From NCBI RefSeq assembly GCF_003259365.1, contig NZ_QLLY01000003.1:372001-436000 (forward strand): a stretch of DNA of 64,000 nt. Reading direction: 5' to 3'. The position numbers and the translations under genes were made by a program. Positions 1-8,954 of the stretch are shown here, in pieces. Under the pieces are notes generated by a model, which saw only the letters and a program-made list of their open reading frames with translations, searched no databases and had not been told where the DNA came from. The DNA comes from Streptomyces sp. PsTaAH-137. GTDB lineage: Bacteria; Actinomycetota; Actinomycetes; Streptomycetales; Streptomycetaceae. Numbering within the stretch: position 1 is the stretch's first letter; each line of letters opens with the position of its first letter.

Positions 1-357
1 GCGATGCGCGACGCGGGCGCCACCGAGGTACCCGACCGGGTGCCGAACGTGCTCGCCTTCCAGAACTACCCCGACACCGACATCGAGATCCCCGGACTCG
101 ACGTCGAGGTCGAGGACCTGGCGCCGCCCGTCGCCCGCGCCGAGCTGGTCTTCGGCCTCTCGCCGCGCCGCGACCCGGCGCTCGGCCTGCGCACGTTCCT
201 GGAGTACTCGGCCGACCTGTGGGACGCACCCACGGCCGACGAACTCCTGACCTCCTACGCCGTGCTGCTCGGGGAGCTGTGCACGCACCCCGGGCGCCCC
301 CTCGCGGCGCTGCTCGACCACCCTCATCCCTTGCCCCTGGAGGCGGAAGCCGAATGA
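1..357 (+). CDS. NRPS condensation-type domain, C-terminal end (partial)
   Basis: This is the last 118 codons of a longer gene whose start lies left of the window. The stretch with VPNVLAFQNYPD, then ELVFGLSPRRDP, LEYSADLWDA and a final helix ending in HPGRPLAALL follows the C-terminal lobe of condensation or epimerization domains of nonribosomal peptide synthetases. No carrier protein or thioesterase follows, so the polypeptide ends with this domain. The stop overlaps the next start (ATGA), which indicates an operon with the genes to 5350. Whether it is a condensation, cyclization or epimerization domain cannot be told because the HHxxxDG motif lies outside the window. Confidence 0.75.
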   Translation, partial: AMRDAGATEVPDRVPNVLAFQNYPDTDIEIPGLDVEVEDLAPPVARAELVFGLSPRRDPALGLRTFLEYSADLWDAPTADELLTSYAVLLGELCTHPGRPLAALLDHPHPLPLEAEAE

Positions 358-1640
358 ACCTGCCCACACAAGCCGAGCACGTCGAGGACCTGCTGACGTT
401 CCTGCGGGAGAGCCCGTCGCCATACCACGCGGTGGCCTCGGCGGTACGGCGCCTGGAGAAGGCCGGGTTCACCGAACTGACCGGCACCGAGGAGTGGACC
501 GGCCACAGCGGCGGCCGGTACCTGACCAAGGGCGGTGCGCTCCTCGCCTGGTACGTGCCGGAGGGCGCCCCCGCCAGCGCCCCGTTCCGCATCATGGGCG
601 TCCACACCGACTCGCCGAACCTGCGCGTCAAGCCGACCCCCGACACGGGCCGGGCGGGCTGGCGGCAGGTCGCCGTGGAGATCTACGGCGGCGTCCCGCT
701 GAACACCTGGCTCGACCGCGACCTCGGCATCTCGGGGCGGCTGACCCTGCGCGACGGCACCTCCACCCTCGTACAGATCGACGAACCCCTGCTGCGAGTG
801 CCGCAGTTGGCGATCCACCTCGACCACACCGTGAACGACGGACTGTCCCTGCAACGGCAGCGGCAGACCCAGCCGGTCTGGTCGCTCGGCGCGCCCGAGC
901 ACGGCGCGCTGCTGCGCCGGGTCGCCCACGAGGCCGGGATCGACGCGGCCGACGTGCTGGGCTGGGACCTGATGCTGCACGACGTACAGCCGCCCGGACT
1001 CCTCGGCGCCCGGCGGGAGTTCATCGTGTCGGCCCGCCTGGACAATCTCGTCTCCGTGCACGCGGGCGTCACCGCGCTGCTCGCCGCCGCCGCGTCGGCG
1101 GCCCCCGACCGGGTGCCGGTGCTCGCCGCGTTCGACCACGAGGAGACCGGCAGCGGCTCCGAGACCGGCGCCCAGGGCCCGCTCCTGGAGCGGGTGCTGC
1201 ACCGTTCGGTGACCGCGCGCGGCGGCAGCGCCGAGGACTGGGAGCGCGCGCTCGCGGGCGGGCTGTGCGTCTCGGCCGACATGTCCCACGCCGTCCACCC
1301 CAACTACGCGGAGCTGCACGACCCCGACAACCACCCGCTGCCGAACGCGGGTCCGGTCGTCAAGATCAACGTGAACCAGCGGTACGCCACCGAGGGCACC
1401 GGCTTCGCCGCGTGGGCGGCCGCCTGCGAGCGGGCCGACGTGCCGTGGCAGCGGTTCGTGTCCAACAACGCGCTGCCGTGCGGCACGTCCATCGGGCCGA
1501 TCACGGCCGCCCGGCTCGGGGTGACGACCGTCGACGTGGGCGTGCCCGGCCTGTCGATGCACTCCGCGCGCGAGCTGGTCGGCGCCGACGACCCGGGCCA
1601 TCTGGCGCGCGGGCTGGCCGAGTTCGTGACGGCAGGGTGA
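354..1640 (+). CDS. M18-family aminopeptidase
   Basis: A 428-residue zinc aminopeptidase of family M18 (aspartyl aminopeptidase/ApeB type). Family signatures are in place: VHTDSPN with the first metal His at residue 84, a later FDHEETGSGS segment carrying the acidic catalytic and metal residues, and DMSHAVHPNY near residue 310. Length fits the family. The start at 354 is chosen because its ATG overlaps the stop of the NRPS gene; an upstream in-frame extension is arginine-rich and implausible. M18 enzymes are normally housekeeping cytosolic peptidases; here translational coupling to an NRPS gene suggests trimming of a peptide product or precursor, which is inference. The next gene follows after 7 bases. 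Confidence 0.85.
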   Translation: MNLPTQAEHVEDLLTFLRESPSPYHAVASAVRRLEKAGFTELTGTEEWTGHSGGRYLTKGGALLAWYVPEGAPASAPFRIMGVHTDSPNLRVKPTPDTGRAGWRQVAVEIYGGVPLNTWLDRDLGISGRLTLRDGTSTLVQIDEPLLRVPQLAIHLDHTVNDGLSLQRQRQTQPVWSLGAPEHGALLRRVAHEAGIDAADVLGWDLMLHDVQPPGLLGARREFIVSARLDNLVSVHAGVTALLAAAASAAPDRVPVLAAFDHEETGSGSETGAQGPLLERVLHRSVTARGGSAEDWERALAGGLCVSADMSHAVHPNYAELHDPDNHPLPNAGPVVKINVNQRYATEGTGFAAWAAACERADVPWQRFVSNNALPCGTSIGPITAARLGVTTVDVGVPGLSMHSARELVGADDPGHLARGLAEFVTAG

Positions 1641-1647
1641 CGCGCGG

Positions 1648-2415
1648 ATGCCGGTGAAGACCTTCAGGCTCGACGGAGCACGCCCCGAGGGCGCGGCCTG
1701 GCGGGTGCTGCTCGTGCCGCACGCGGGCGCGGGCGCCGCGAGCGGTGCCGCGTTCGCCGCGCACTGTCCCGCCGACTGGGCTGTGGCGACGGCGCGGCTG
1801 CCGGGGCGGGAGTCCCGGGTGCGCGAACCCGTGGGCGGGCTGGCCGAGTTGACGGCGGACGTCGTCGCGACGGCCCGTGCCCTGCCGGGTTCGGCGCCGC
1901 TGCTCGTGGTCGGCGTCTGCTCCGGGGCGGTGCTCGCGCTGGAGGCCGTACGGGCGTTGCAGCGCACGGGCGACGTCTCCGTGGCCGGGTTCGTGGCGGT
2001 GTCTCAGTGGGCGGTCACCGAGAAGCCCGATCCCGGACGGCGGCGGCTGCGGGACACCGACGACCCGGAGGAGATCCTCGACATCCTGCGGGAGTTCGGC
2101 GGCGTGCCCGCGTCGCTGGCGGCGAACAAGGAGATGCTGGCGCTGCTGCTGCCGTCGATCGTCGCCGACATGCGGGCCGTCGAGGAGTACAGCTCGGGGC
2201 CCGAGCCGCTCCTGGACTGCCCGCTGCTCGCGGTGTTCGGCGACGAGGACCCGCTGTGCCCGGAGGAACGCACCGAGGACTGGGAGCTGTTCAGCGACCG
2301 GTCCCGGACGGTGTGGCTGCCCGGCGGGCATCTGCTGCTCACCGAGAGCCCGGCGCTGCTCGCGGAGGCCGTCGCCGGCAGCGTCGACCACTTCGCGAAG
2401 GGAGCGAGAGCGTGA
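1648..2415 (+). CDS. Type II thioesterase with Cys nucleophile
   Basis: A 255-residue alpha/beta hydrolase of the NRPS/PKS type II (editing) thioesterase family, which removes mis-primed acyl groups from carrier proteins. The oxyanion region LLVPHAGAG, the acid loop VFGDEDPL (probable D201) and the catalytic His in LPGGH (H228) are present. The nucleophile elbow reads GVCSG (residues 89-93) instead of the usual GHSMG, so the nucleophile position is Cys91 and the preceding His is Val. Cys nucleophiles are known in some integrated NRPS thioesterases that make strained rings, for example the beta-lactone-forming ObiF. The gene overlaps the next one by 4 bases (GTGA). The fold is clear; the chemistry is not. 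Confidence 0.88.
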   Translation: MPVKTFRLDGARPEGAAWRVLLVPHAGAGAASGAAFAAHCPADWAVATARLPGRESRVREPVGGLAELTADVVATARALPGSAPLLVVGVCSGAVLALEAVRALQRTGDVSVAGFVAVSQWAVTEKPDPGRRRLRDTDDPEEILDILREFGGVPASLAANKEMLALLLPSIVADMRAVEEYSSGPEPLLDCPLLAVFGDEDPLCPEERTEDWELFSDRSRTVWLPGGHLLLTESPALLAEAVAGSVDHFAKGARA

Positions 2416-4169
2416 GCCGGATCGACGCCCTGCTGCTGGAGCGGTGGGACCGCGACCCGGACCTGCCCGCCCTGATAGCTAGTCAGACAGTGGTATCCAT
2501 GGGTGAGTTGAAGGCGCGGGTGCTGCGCACGGCGGCTGCGCTGCGCGCGCACGGGGTCGGTCCCGGCGACCGGGTCGTCGTGCACCACGAGCGGTCCGTG
2601 GAGTTCCTCGTGGCGCTGCTCGGCACGGCGTTCGCGGGCGCCGCGCACGCCGCGCTCGACCCCGGTGATCCGCTGGAACGCGTACGGGAGACGACCAAGG
2701 ACTGCGCGCCGCGGATCGTGCTCACCGACACTCGGCTGGCGGACCGGTTCGCGGGGCTCGCCGAGGTGCTGACGGACGAGGAGTGCGCCGCGTACCCGGC
2801 CGCTCCCGCGCCCGCGCTCGACGCGTCGCCCGACGACCCGGTGGTGATCATCTACACCTCGGGGTCGACCGGCCGCCCCAAGGCCGCGCTGATCAGCCAT
2901 GCCGCCCTCGCCTCCCGGCTGCACGCCCTGCAGTCCACGCACCGCATGGACGAGCGCGACCGGATGATCCACCACACGGCGTGCAGCTTCGACATGTACC
3001 TGAGCGAGACGTACTGGCCGCTGCTCGCGGGCGCCACGGTGGTGCTCGCCGAGCCGGGGCGGCAGCGCGACGCCGACCATCTGGCGGCGCTGATCCGCGA
3101 CCACGCGATCACCACGTTCTACTGCGTGGTCTCGCTCCTGGATCTGTTCCTGCTGGCCCGCGACCCGGACGAGCGGTACGACGGGCTGCGTCAGGTCCTC
3201 ACCGGCGGCGAACCGCTCAGCCCCGACCTGGTGGCCCGCTTCCACGCCCGCTCCACCGCGTCCCTGACGAATCTGTACGGGCCCAGCGAGTGCACGGTCT
3301 ACTGCACGTACTGGATCTGCCCGCGCGACCCGGACCCGGCGGCGGTGCTGATCGGCGGCCCGGTCCTGGGTACCGAGCTGCGGGTCCTCGACGGCTCCGG
3401 GGCCCCGGTGGCGGAGGGCGAGCCGGGCGAGCTGTACATCGGCGGCGCGGGCCTGGGCCTCGGCTATCTGCACCGGCCCGAGCTGACCGCCGACCGGTTC
3501 GTGACCACGCCGCACGGCCGGATGTACCGCTCCGGCGACCTGGTGCGGGTGGCAGAACCGGGCGGCGCGCTGGAGTTCCTGGGCCGCGTCGACCGCCAGG
3601 TGAAGATCCGCGGCATCCGGATCGAGCCCGCCGAGATCGAGGCAACGGCCATGTCCTGTGCGGGAGTTCGGCAGGCGGCGGTCGTGGCGCACGGCACGGG
3701 CGCGGACAAGGCCCTCGCCGTGTTCGTGGTGCCCGAGGACGACGCGCCGCCGCCGGACGAGCTGGGCCCGGCGGTCCGGGCGGGCCTGCGCGACCGGCTC
3801 CCCCGCGCCCTGGTGCCACGGACCGTCGAGGTGGTCGCCGCGCTGCCGCTGACCGCCAACGGCAAGCTGGACCGGGCGCTCCTGGAGAAGCGGGCGGCGG
3901 CCGTCCCGGCGCCGCGCCCGGCCGTCCCCGCGAGCGGTGATCCGGACGCGCTGGTCGTCGCGGTGTGGCGGGACGTGCTCGCCGTCGACACCGTCGGCCC
4001 GGACGACGACTTCTTCGACCTGGGCGGCGACTCGTTCAAGGTCGTCCACGTCGTCGAGACGCTGCGCGAGCTGCTCGGCCTGGACATCCCCCTCGCGGCC
4101 CTGCTGCACGAGCCGACCCCGCGGGCCTTCACCGCGGAGCTGCGCGCGCTGCGGGAGGCCGGCGAGTGA
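2412..4169 (+). CDS. NRPS adenylation-peptidyl carrier protein didomain
   Basis: A 585-residue free-standing A-PCP protein that activates an amino acid with ATP and loads it on its own phosphopantetheine arm. Visible motifs: A3 YTSGSTGRPK (about residue 148), A5 NLYGPSE (about 286), A7 YRSGDLV, A8 GRVDRQVKIRGIRIEP, A10 NGKLD, then the carrier motif DDFFDLGGDS with the arm at Ser541. My hand alignment to GrsA gives pocket residues D-M-S-Y-L-G-L-V-Y; the Asp fits an alpha-amino acid, but I do not recognise the code. The GTG at 2412 overlaps the thioesterase stop and skips a long arginine-rich in-frame extension. It must work in trans with condensation domains encoded upstream. Confidence 0.9.
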   Translation: MSRIDALLLERWDRDPDLPALIASQTVVSMGELKARVLRTAAALRAHGVGPGDRVVVHHERSVEFLVALLGTAFAGAAHAALDPGDPLERVRETTKDCAPRIVLTDTRLADRFAGLAEVLTDEECAAYPAAPAPALDASPDDPVVIIYTSGSTGRPKAALISHAALASRLHALQSTHRMDERDRMIHHTACSFDMYLSETYWPLLAGATVVLAEPGRQRDADHLAALIRDHAITTFYCVVSLLDLFLLARDPDERYDGLRQVLTGGEPLSPDLVARFHARSTASLTNLYGPSECTVYCTYWICPRDPDPAAVLIGGPVLGTELRVLDGSGAPVAEGEPGELYIGGAGLGLGYLHRPELTADRFVTTPHGRMYRSGDLVRVAEPGGALEFLGRVDRQVKIRGIRIEPAEIEATAMSCAGVRQAAVVAHGTGADKALAVFVVPEDDAPPPDELGPAVRAGLRDRLPRALVPRTVEVVAALPLTANGKLDRALLEKRAAAVPAPRPAVPASGDPDALVVAVWRDVLAVDTVGPDDDFFDLGGDSFKVVHVVETLRELLGLDIPLAALLHEPTPRAFTAELRALREAGE

Positions 4170-5350
4170 ACGTCCCGCACGGGCCGCGGATCCGCTCGTT
4201 CGCCGATCTCACCGGCCCCGCGCTCGACCGGCGCCGGCCGGTGGTGACGCTGTTCAGCGGCGGCCTGGACAGCACCTACCTGCTGCACCGGCTGGTCCGC
4301 GCCGGCTTCACGGACGTGCACGCCTTCAGCGCCGACCTGGGCGCGGGCGAGGACGCCGACGAGCTGCGGCACACCACCGGCCACCTCGGGGTGCGGCTGC
4401 ACCTCGTGGACGCCCGGCGCACCTTCGCCGACTCCTTCGTCCGCCCGGCGATCGCCGCGCAGGCCGTCTACCTGGACACCCACCCGGTCAGCTCGTCCCT
4501 GAGCCGCCCGCTGATCGCCCGCCTCGCCCTGGACCTGACCACGGACCTCGGCGCGGCGGCGGTCGTCCACACGGCGAACCCGTCCCAGAACACGCTGCGC
4601 CGCCTCAACGGCGCCCTCGATCTGCTCGGCTGTCCGGTCCCGTACGGCAGCCCGTACGACCTCGACCCGGTCGACCGCGGTGACAAGGCGCGCGAGCTGG
4701 AGGAGATCGGGCTGCCGCACCTGGGCAAGCGGGTGGCGAGCGTCGACGCGAACCTGTGGTGCCGGGAGTTCGAGTCGGGCGTCCTCGACGACCCGGAGGA
4801 CCACACCGTCCCCGAGCACCTGTACACGTGGACGGCCCGCCCGGCCGAGCCGCCCGCCGACGAGACCGTGGAGATCGCCTTCGCACACGGCGTCCCCACG
4901 GCCCTCGACGGCCGTCCGCTGCCGCTCCCCGAGCTGATCGAGGCGCTGAACCACCGGGCGGGCGCCCACGGCATCGGCCGCTACAGCGGCCTGGAACACC
5001 TGCCCGGCGGCCACAAGGTCCTGGAGCTGCGGGAGATGCCCGCCGCCGCGCTCCTCCTGAAGACCTACCGCCACCTGGAGACGGCGACGCTCGCCGCCGA
5101 GACCGTCCGGGAGAAGATGCACCTCGAACAGGTCTGGGTCCGCGAGGCCCTGGAGGGCCGCTGGTACGGCGAACTGCGCACCGCCTGCGAGGAGTTCATC
5201 ACCTCCTGCGCCGCCCGGGTCACCGGCACGGTGCGCTGGCGGCTGGCCCGGGGCTCCGCACAGACCCGGGCCATCACCGCCGCCGCTCCCCTCTACGTAC
5301 GGGACCGGGAGGCGTGGGAACGCCTCAGCCGTCCGTCCCCACGGTGGTGA
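4166..5350 (+). CDS. Argininosuccinate synthase-like enzyme of the NRPS operon
   Basis: A 394-residue PP-loop ATP pyrophosphatase resembling ArgG. The AMP-binding loop SGGLDST lies at about residues 30-36, and the segment ASVDANLWCREFESGVLDDPEDHTV matches the ArgG region around SIDxNLW and GVLEDP. The ArgG signature near GKGNDQVRFE is replaced by a HTANPSQNTLRRLNG stretch, so the citrulline/aspartate site is remodelled. A primary arginine-biosynthesis role is therefore unlikely; a tailoring or precursor step that adenylates a ureido or carboxylate group and adds an amine is inferred. GTGA overlap with the A-PCP gene places it in the same operon. Its 3' end overlaps the convergent CocE-type gene by 26 bases. 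Confidence 0.8.
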   Translation: MNVPHGPRIRSFADLTGPALDRRRPVVTLFSGGLDSTYLLHRLVRAGFTDVHAFSADLGAGEDADELRHTTGHLGVRLHLVDARRTFADSFVRPAIAAQAVYLDTHPVSSSLSRPLIARLALDLTTDLGAAAVVHTANPSQNTLRRLNGALDLLGCPVPYGSPYDLDPVDRGDKARELEEIGLPHLGKRVASVDANLWCREFESGVLDDPEDHTVPEHLYTWTARPAEPPADETVEIAFAHGVPTALDGRPLPLPELIEALNHRAGAHGIGRYSGLEHLPGGHKVLELREMPAAALLLKTYRHLETATLAAETVREKMHLEQVWVREALEGRWYGELRTACEEFITSCAARVTGTVRWRLARGSAQTRAITAAAPLYVRDREAWERLSRPSPRW

Positions 5351-7052
5351 AGGGCAGCACGAGCCGCGACGGGTGCTCGGCGTCGCGGTAGATCTTGTGC
5401 GTCACCGGGCGGCCCACCGGCAGGTGGAAGGCGTCCGGCGGCAGCAGCGCGTTGTGCGCGTCGGCGAGCGGCTCGTCGTTGGACAGCTCCACCACCAGGC
5501 GGTGACCGGGCAGGAAGGTCGCGGCGAACGGGTAGAGGCGCAGCACGTACTCCTCGATCGCCCCGGGCTCCACCGGCACCGCGCGCGTGTGCGGGTGGTA
5601 CGGGTCGCCCTCGCCGGTGCGCTCCTCGTCGAGTTCGCGGTGGGATGCCTTGAGGTAGCCGGTGGTGACCAACTGCCGCTTGCCGCCCGGCGCTTCGTCC
5701 CACAGCCGCAGGATGAAGTTGGTGTCCTCCTGGTCGATCTCGGCGAACAGGTGCGCCGCGCCGCTGCCGATCAGCTCGGCGGGCCGCTCGAAGGGCTCGG
5801 TGCTCCAGCTGACCACCTGCACCTGGTCGGTGACGGTCAGCGGCGCCTGGTAGAAGCCGTCGGGGGCGGCGTGCTCGGTGCCCATGGGCTCGGGCTCGGC
5901 GGAGAGCCTGCCGCGCGGGCGCAGGTACAGGGAGCGGTGCTCGATGTCCTTCGGCGGCCACTGGGCGGCGGTGACGGTCTCGCGGGTGCCCTCGACGAAG
6001 ACGCTGACGGCGGGCTCGTCCATGATCCCGTTGTCGACGCCCTTCAGCCAGTACTCGTACCAGCGGAACATCGTGTCGTGCTCCTCGACCCAGGGGCGCG
6101 ACTGCATGGGCGGGTAGGAGCCGATCTCCAGCTTCTTGGGGCCCTTGAGGATGTTGAAGAGCTCGATGTGGCCGTCGACGGTCCAGCCGCGGCCCTGGTC
6201 GATCTGGAGATAGACCGGGATGTCGATGTTCCGGGCCAGGTTGACGGGGTTGCGGTCCTCGTACCAGGGGCCGTCGAGCGGGTTCATGACGATGTCGAAC
6301 CAGAACTCGCGGTTCTTCGGGTACTTGAGGACGTGCACGAGGTTCGGCCAGGCCGCGACGTCGGGGTCGGCGAGGCGCTGCTCGACGAGCTTGTCCAGCT
6401 CGTCCGGCGTGAACTCCTGCTTCATGCGGGACAGGACGTTGGTGTGCGCGATGCCGGAGTCGCCGCCGCGGCCCTCGCGGGCGGCGCGCGGCATGAACCA
6501 CATGACGCCGCCGTGGTACGTCGTCTCGTAGAAGTCGAAGTGGCCGCCGCTGACGAAGATCGCCTTGAGGTGCGGCGGGCGCTCGGCGGCGGCGAGGACC
6601 TGCATGGAGCCGAAGTAGGAGATGCCGATCATGCCGACGTTGCCGTCGCACCAGGGCTGCGCGGCGACCCACTCCACGACGTCGTACAGGTCCTGTCCCT
6701 GGGAGACGCCGCCGAAGTTGTAGTTGCCGACCATCTCGCCGCCGGAGTCGCCGGTGCCGCGCATGTCGCCGATGACGTGGACGTAGCCCTCCTTGACGAC
6801 GCGCGCGATGTCACCGGCCTCGATGCAGCCGTCCCACATGGGGCTCGGCCTGCGCTGCGGCGGGGTGGTCAGGGCGAGGGCCTGGAGTTCCTTGCCGTAG
6901 GCGCTCATCGCGATGAGCGCGGGGCGCGGGGCGTTGTCGACGTCGTGATAGGCGTCGGCGGCGAGTTCGACGCCGTCCCGCATCGGGATCCGCAGGTCCT
7001 TGCGGACGGCGAGGGTCTGCGCGCCCGCCCGGAGCGTCTGGTGGTCGGTCAT
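5325..7052 (-). CDS. CocE/NonD-family hydrolase
   Basis: A 575-residue serine hydrolase of the X-Pro dipeptidyl-peptidase/cocaine-esterase family. The N-terminal alpha/beta hydrolase domain shows RIPMRDGVELAAD, DMRGTGDSGGE and the nucleophile elbow GISYFG (143-148, Ser145); the C-terminal half has the beta-rich jelly-roll domain of the family, ending with a VGRPVTHKIY-type segment. No signal peptide is seen, so it is probably cytosolic. It is the last gene of a minus-strand run starting at 12120, 16 bases after the metallo-beta-lactamase-fold gene. The substrate, an ester or amide, is unknown. Confidence 0.88.
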   Translation of the reverse strand: MTDHQTLRAGAQTLAVRKDLRIPMRDGVELAADAYHDVDNAPRPALIAMSAYGKELQALALTTPPQRRPSPMWDGCIEAGDIARVVKEGYVHVIGDMRGTGDSGGEMVGNYNFGGVSQGQDLYDVVEWVAAQPWCDGNVGMIGISYFGSMQVLAAAERPPHLKAIFVSGGHFDFYETTYHGGVMWFMPRAAREGRGGDSGIAHTNVLSRMKQEFTPDELDKLVEQRLADPDVAAWPNLVHVLKYPKNREFWFDIVMNPLDGPWYEDRNPVNLARNIDIPVYLQIDQGRGWTVDGHIELFNILKGPKKLEIGSYPPMQSRPWVEEHDTMFRWYEYWLKGVDNGIMDEPAVSVFVEGTRETVTAAQWPPKDIEHRSLYLRPRGRLSAEPEPMGTEHAAPDGFYQAPLTVTDQVQVVSWSTEPFERPAELIGSGAAHLFAEIDQEDTNFILRLWDEAPGGKRQLVTTGYLKASHRELDEERTGEGDPYHPHTRAVPVEPGAIEEYVLRLYPFAATFLPGHRLVVELSNDEPLADAHNALLPPDAFHLPVGRPVTHKIYRDAEHPSRLVLPFTTVGTDG

Positions 7053-7068
7053 GGTGGAAGCTCCTGTG

Positions 7069-8022
7069 TCACGCGTTCTGGTCGGCCCGGGCGGACCGGT
7101 CGAACTGCTCTCGGTAGCCGTGCATCGACGTGAAGAACGGCGAGGGTTCGAGGGTGGGGTCGCCCGCGTAGCCGAGCGCGTCGGCGGCGGGGGCGAACGG
7201 CGAGTACGGCGACGGGGTCTCCCGGAGCCCGGCCCGCAGGCAGTCGCAGGCGGCCTCCGTGACCCGGCCCTCGGCGGTGAGGCTCTGGTCGATCGCCTCC
7301 CGCGCCTGTACGGCGTCGAGCTCGACCCCGTAGGGCGTGCCGTCGGCGCGGCGGTAGGGGTGCCCGAGGTAGAGGTGGCGGGGGCGGATCTCGTCGCGCA
7401 GGCGGGTGAGGCTGTCGCGGTAAGCGGCCGGGTCGGCGTAGCCGGGGAAGCCGTTGGCCGCGCCGTGCACCTGGACGGCGTCGCCGACGAACACCGCTCC
7501 CTGGCCGTCGAGTTCGTATCCGACGGAGCCGGGGGTGTGGCCGGGCATCGCGTGCACGGAGACGGTGACGTCGCCGCCGAGGGACAGCTTCTCGCCGCCG
7601 CGGACGAGCCGGGTGGGTTCCAGCTCGCCGGAGATGACGGCGTCGCCGGCGGCCCGGACCTTCGCGGCGCCGTCGGGGTCGCCGAGGTAGCGGCCGCGGG
7701 CCGCCAGGTACTCGTCGACGTGGGCCTGCCGGGAGCGCAGCAGCGGGGCGTCGGCCTCGTGGATGACGACCTGCGCACAGCGGCCGGTCAGCTCCCACAG
7801 CGCGAACGCGCCGCCGATATGGTCGATGTGACCGTGCGTCAGCAGAATCCACCGAACGTCCTCGATGCGCCGGCCGAGCGCTTCCAGCGCCGGGGCCATG
7901 CCCTCGGCGGGCGAGGAGGCGATACCGGTGTCGACGATCGCCGGTTCGGGCGCGTCGAGGTAGAAGCTGTAGAGCCCGAAGCGGCCCCACGGGGAGACCA
8001 GGGGGTGGACGGCGACGGTCAT
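7069..8022 (-). CDS. Metallo-beta-lactamase-fold hydrolase
   Basis: A 317-residue MBL-fold hydrolase. The dinuclear metal signature THGHIDH is at residues 62-68, followed by the later ligands in MPGHTPGS, FVGDAV and YLGHPY, so the site looks complete. Lactonases, glyoxalases and thioesterases share this arrangement. The start at 8022 gives a 4-base ATGA overlap with the esterase gene upstream, indicating one transcript. Surrounding esterase and phosphotriesterase-like genes suggest a lactone or ester substrate, but this is inference. Confidence 0.88.
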   Translation of the reverse strand: MTVAVHPLVSPWGRFGLYSFYLDAPEPAIVDTGIASSPAEGMAPALEALGRRIEDVRWILLTHGHIDHIGGAFALWELTGRCAQVVIHEADAPLLRSRQAHVDEYLAARGRYLGDPDGAAKVRAAGDAVISGELEPTRLVRGGEKLSLGGDVTVSVHAMPGHTPGSVGYELDGQGAVFVGDAVQVHGAANGFPGYADPAAYRDSLTRLRDEIRPRHLYLGHPYRRADGTPYGVELDAVQAREAIDQSLTAEGRVTEAACDCLRAGLRETPSPYSPFAPAADALGYAGDPTLEPSPFFTSMHGYREQFDRSARADQNA

Positions 8023-8951
8023 GAGGTGCCGCCGTCGCCTGCGATGAACTCGCGGGTCTGCGCGAAGACTTGGTGGTACTCGGGGATCCACGAGAAATGC
8101 TGGACGAATCCGTGGCCCGCGCCCGCGTACCGGCTCACCGTCGCCGCGACGCCCGCCTTCGCCAGGCGCTGCCCGTACAGCTCGCCCTCGTCGCGCAGCG
8201 GGTCGAGTTCACCGGTGATCACCAGCGCGGGCGGCAGCCCGGTCAGGTCGGTGCGCTTGACCGGGGAGACGAGCGGGTCGGCGGGGTCGGCGCCGCTGTC
8301 GAGGTAGAAGGCGTTGAACGGCTTCAGGCCCGCCGTCTCAAGCCCGTACCCGACGGCGTTCTCGCGCAGCGACGCGTACCGGTCGACGTCGAAGTCAAGG
8401 TCCAGGGAGGGGTAGTAGAGGATCTGGTGGGTGATGCGGTCGAAGCCCTCGTCGTGCGCGCGGGCCGCGACGGCGGCGGCGAACGTGCCGCCGGAGCTGT
8501 CGCCCGCGACGGCGAGCGTCGTGCCGTCCCAGCCGAGGTCCGGGGCGTCCGCCGCCCAGCGCACGACCGCCGAGCAGTCGTCGAGTCCGGCGGGGAACGC
8601 GGCCTCGGGGGCGAGCCGGTAGCCGACGGAGACGACCTTCAGGCCGGTCTCGGCGGCCAGCGAGCGGGCGACGTGGTCGTGGGTCTCCAGGCTGCCGAGG
8701 AAGAAGGCGCCGCCGTGGAAGTAGATCAGCAGGCCGTGGCGGTCGGCGGTGTCGGGCGTGTAGACGCGGACCGGTACGCCGCCGGAGGCGGTGTGCGCGG
8801 TCAGGTCCTCGACGGCGTGCAGCGGCAGGCGGTCGGCGGGCGGCGCGACCTGGGCCTCGTCTGCGGCGCGCAGCGCGGCGGGGTCGATCGGGCCCGGGGG
8901 CGGTGCCGGCAGGTGGGCGAGGGCTTCGGCGATCCGGGGGTGCAGCGGCAT
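8019..8951 (-). CDS. Alpha/beta hydrolase (HSL-type esterase)
   Basis: A 310-residue hormone-sensitive-lipase-type carboxylesterase. The oxyanion-hole motif HGGAF is at residues 79-83 and the nucleophile elbow GDSSGG at 150-155 (Ser152); a late GHGFVQHF segment supplies the catalytic His. No signal peptide is evident. It sits between the FAD monooxygenase gene (3 bases away) and the MBL-fold gene (4-base overlap). A monooxygenase next to an esterase suggests stepwise oxidation then ester cleavage of an organic acid or cyclic compound, which is inferred from context only. Confidence 0.9.
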   Translation of the reverse strand: MPLHPRIAEALAHLPAPPPGPIDPAALRAADEAQVAPPADRLPLHAVEDLTAHTASGGVPVRVYTPDTADRHGLLIYFHGGAFFLGSLETHDHVARSLAAETGLKVVSVGYRLAPEAAFPAGLDDCSAVVRWAADAPDLGWDGTTLAVAGDSSGGTFAAAVAARAHDEGFDRITHQILYYPSLDLDFDVDRYASLRENAVGYGLETAGLKPFNAFYLDSGADPADPLVSPVKRTDLTGLPPALVITGELDPLRDEGELYGQRLAKAGVAATVSRYAGAGHGFVQHFSWIPEYHQVFAQTREFIAGDGGTS

Positions 8952-8954
8952 GAC

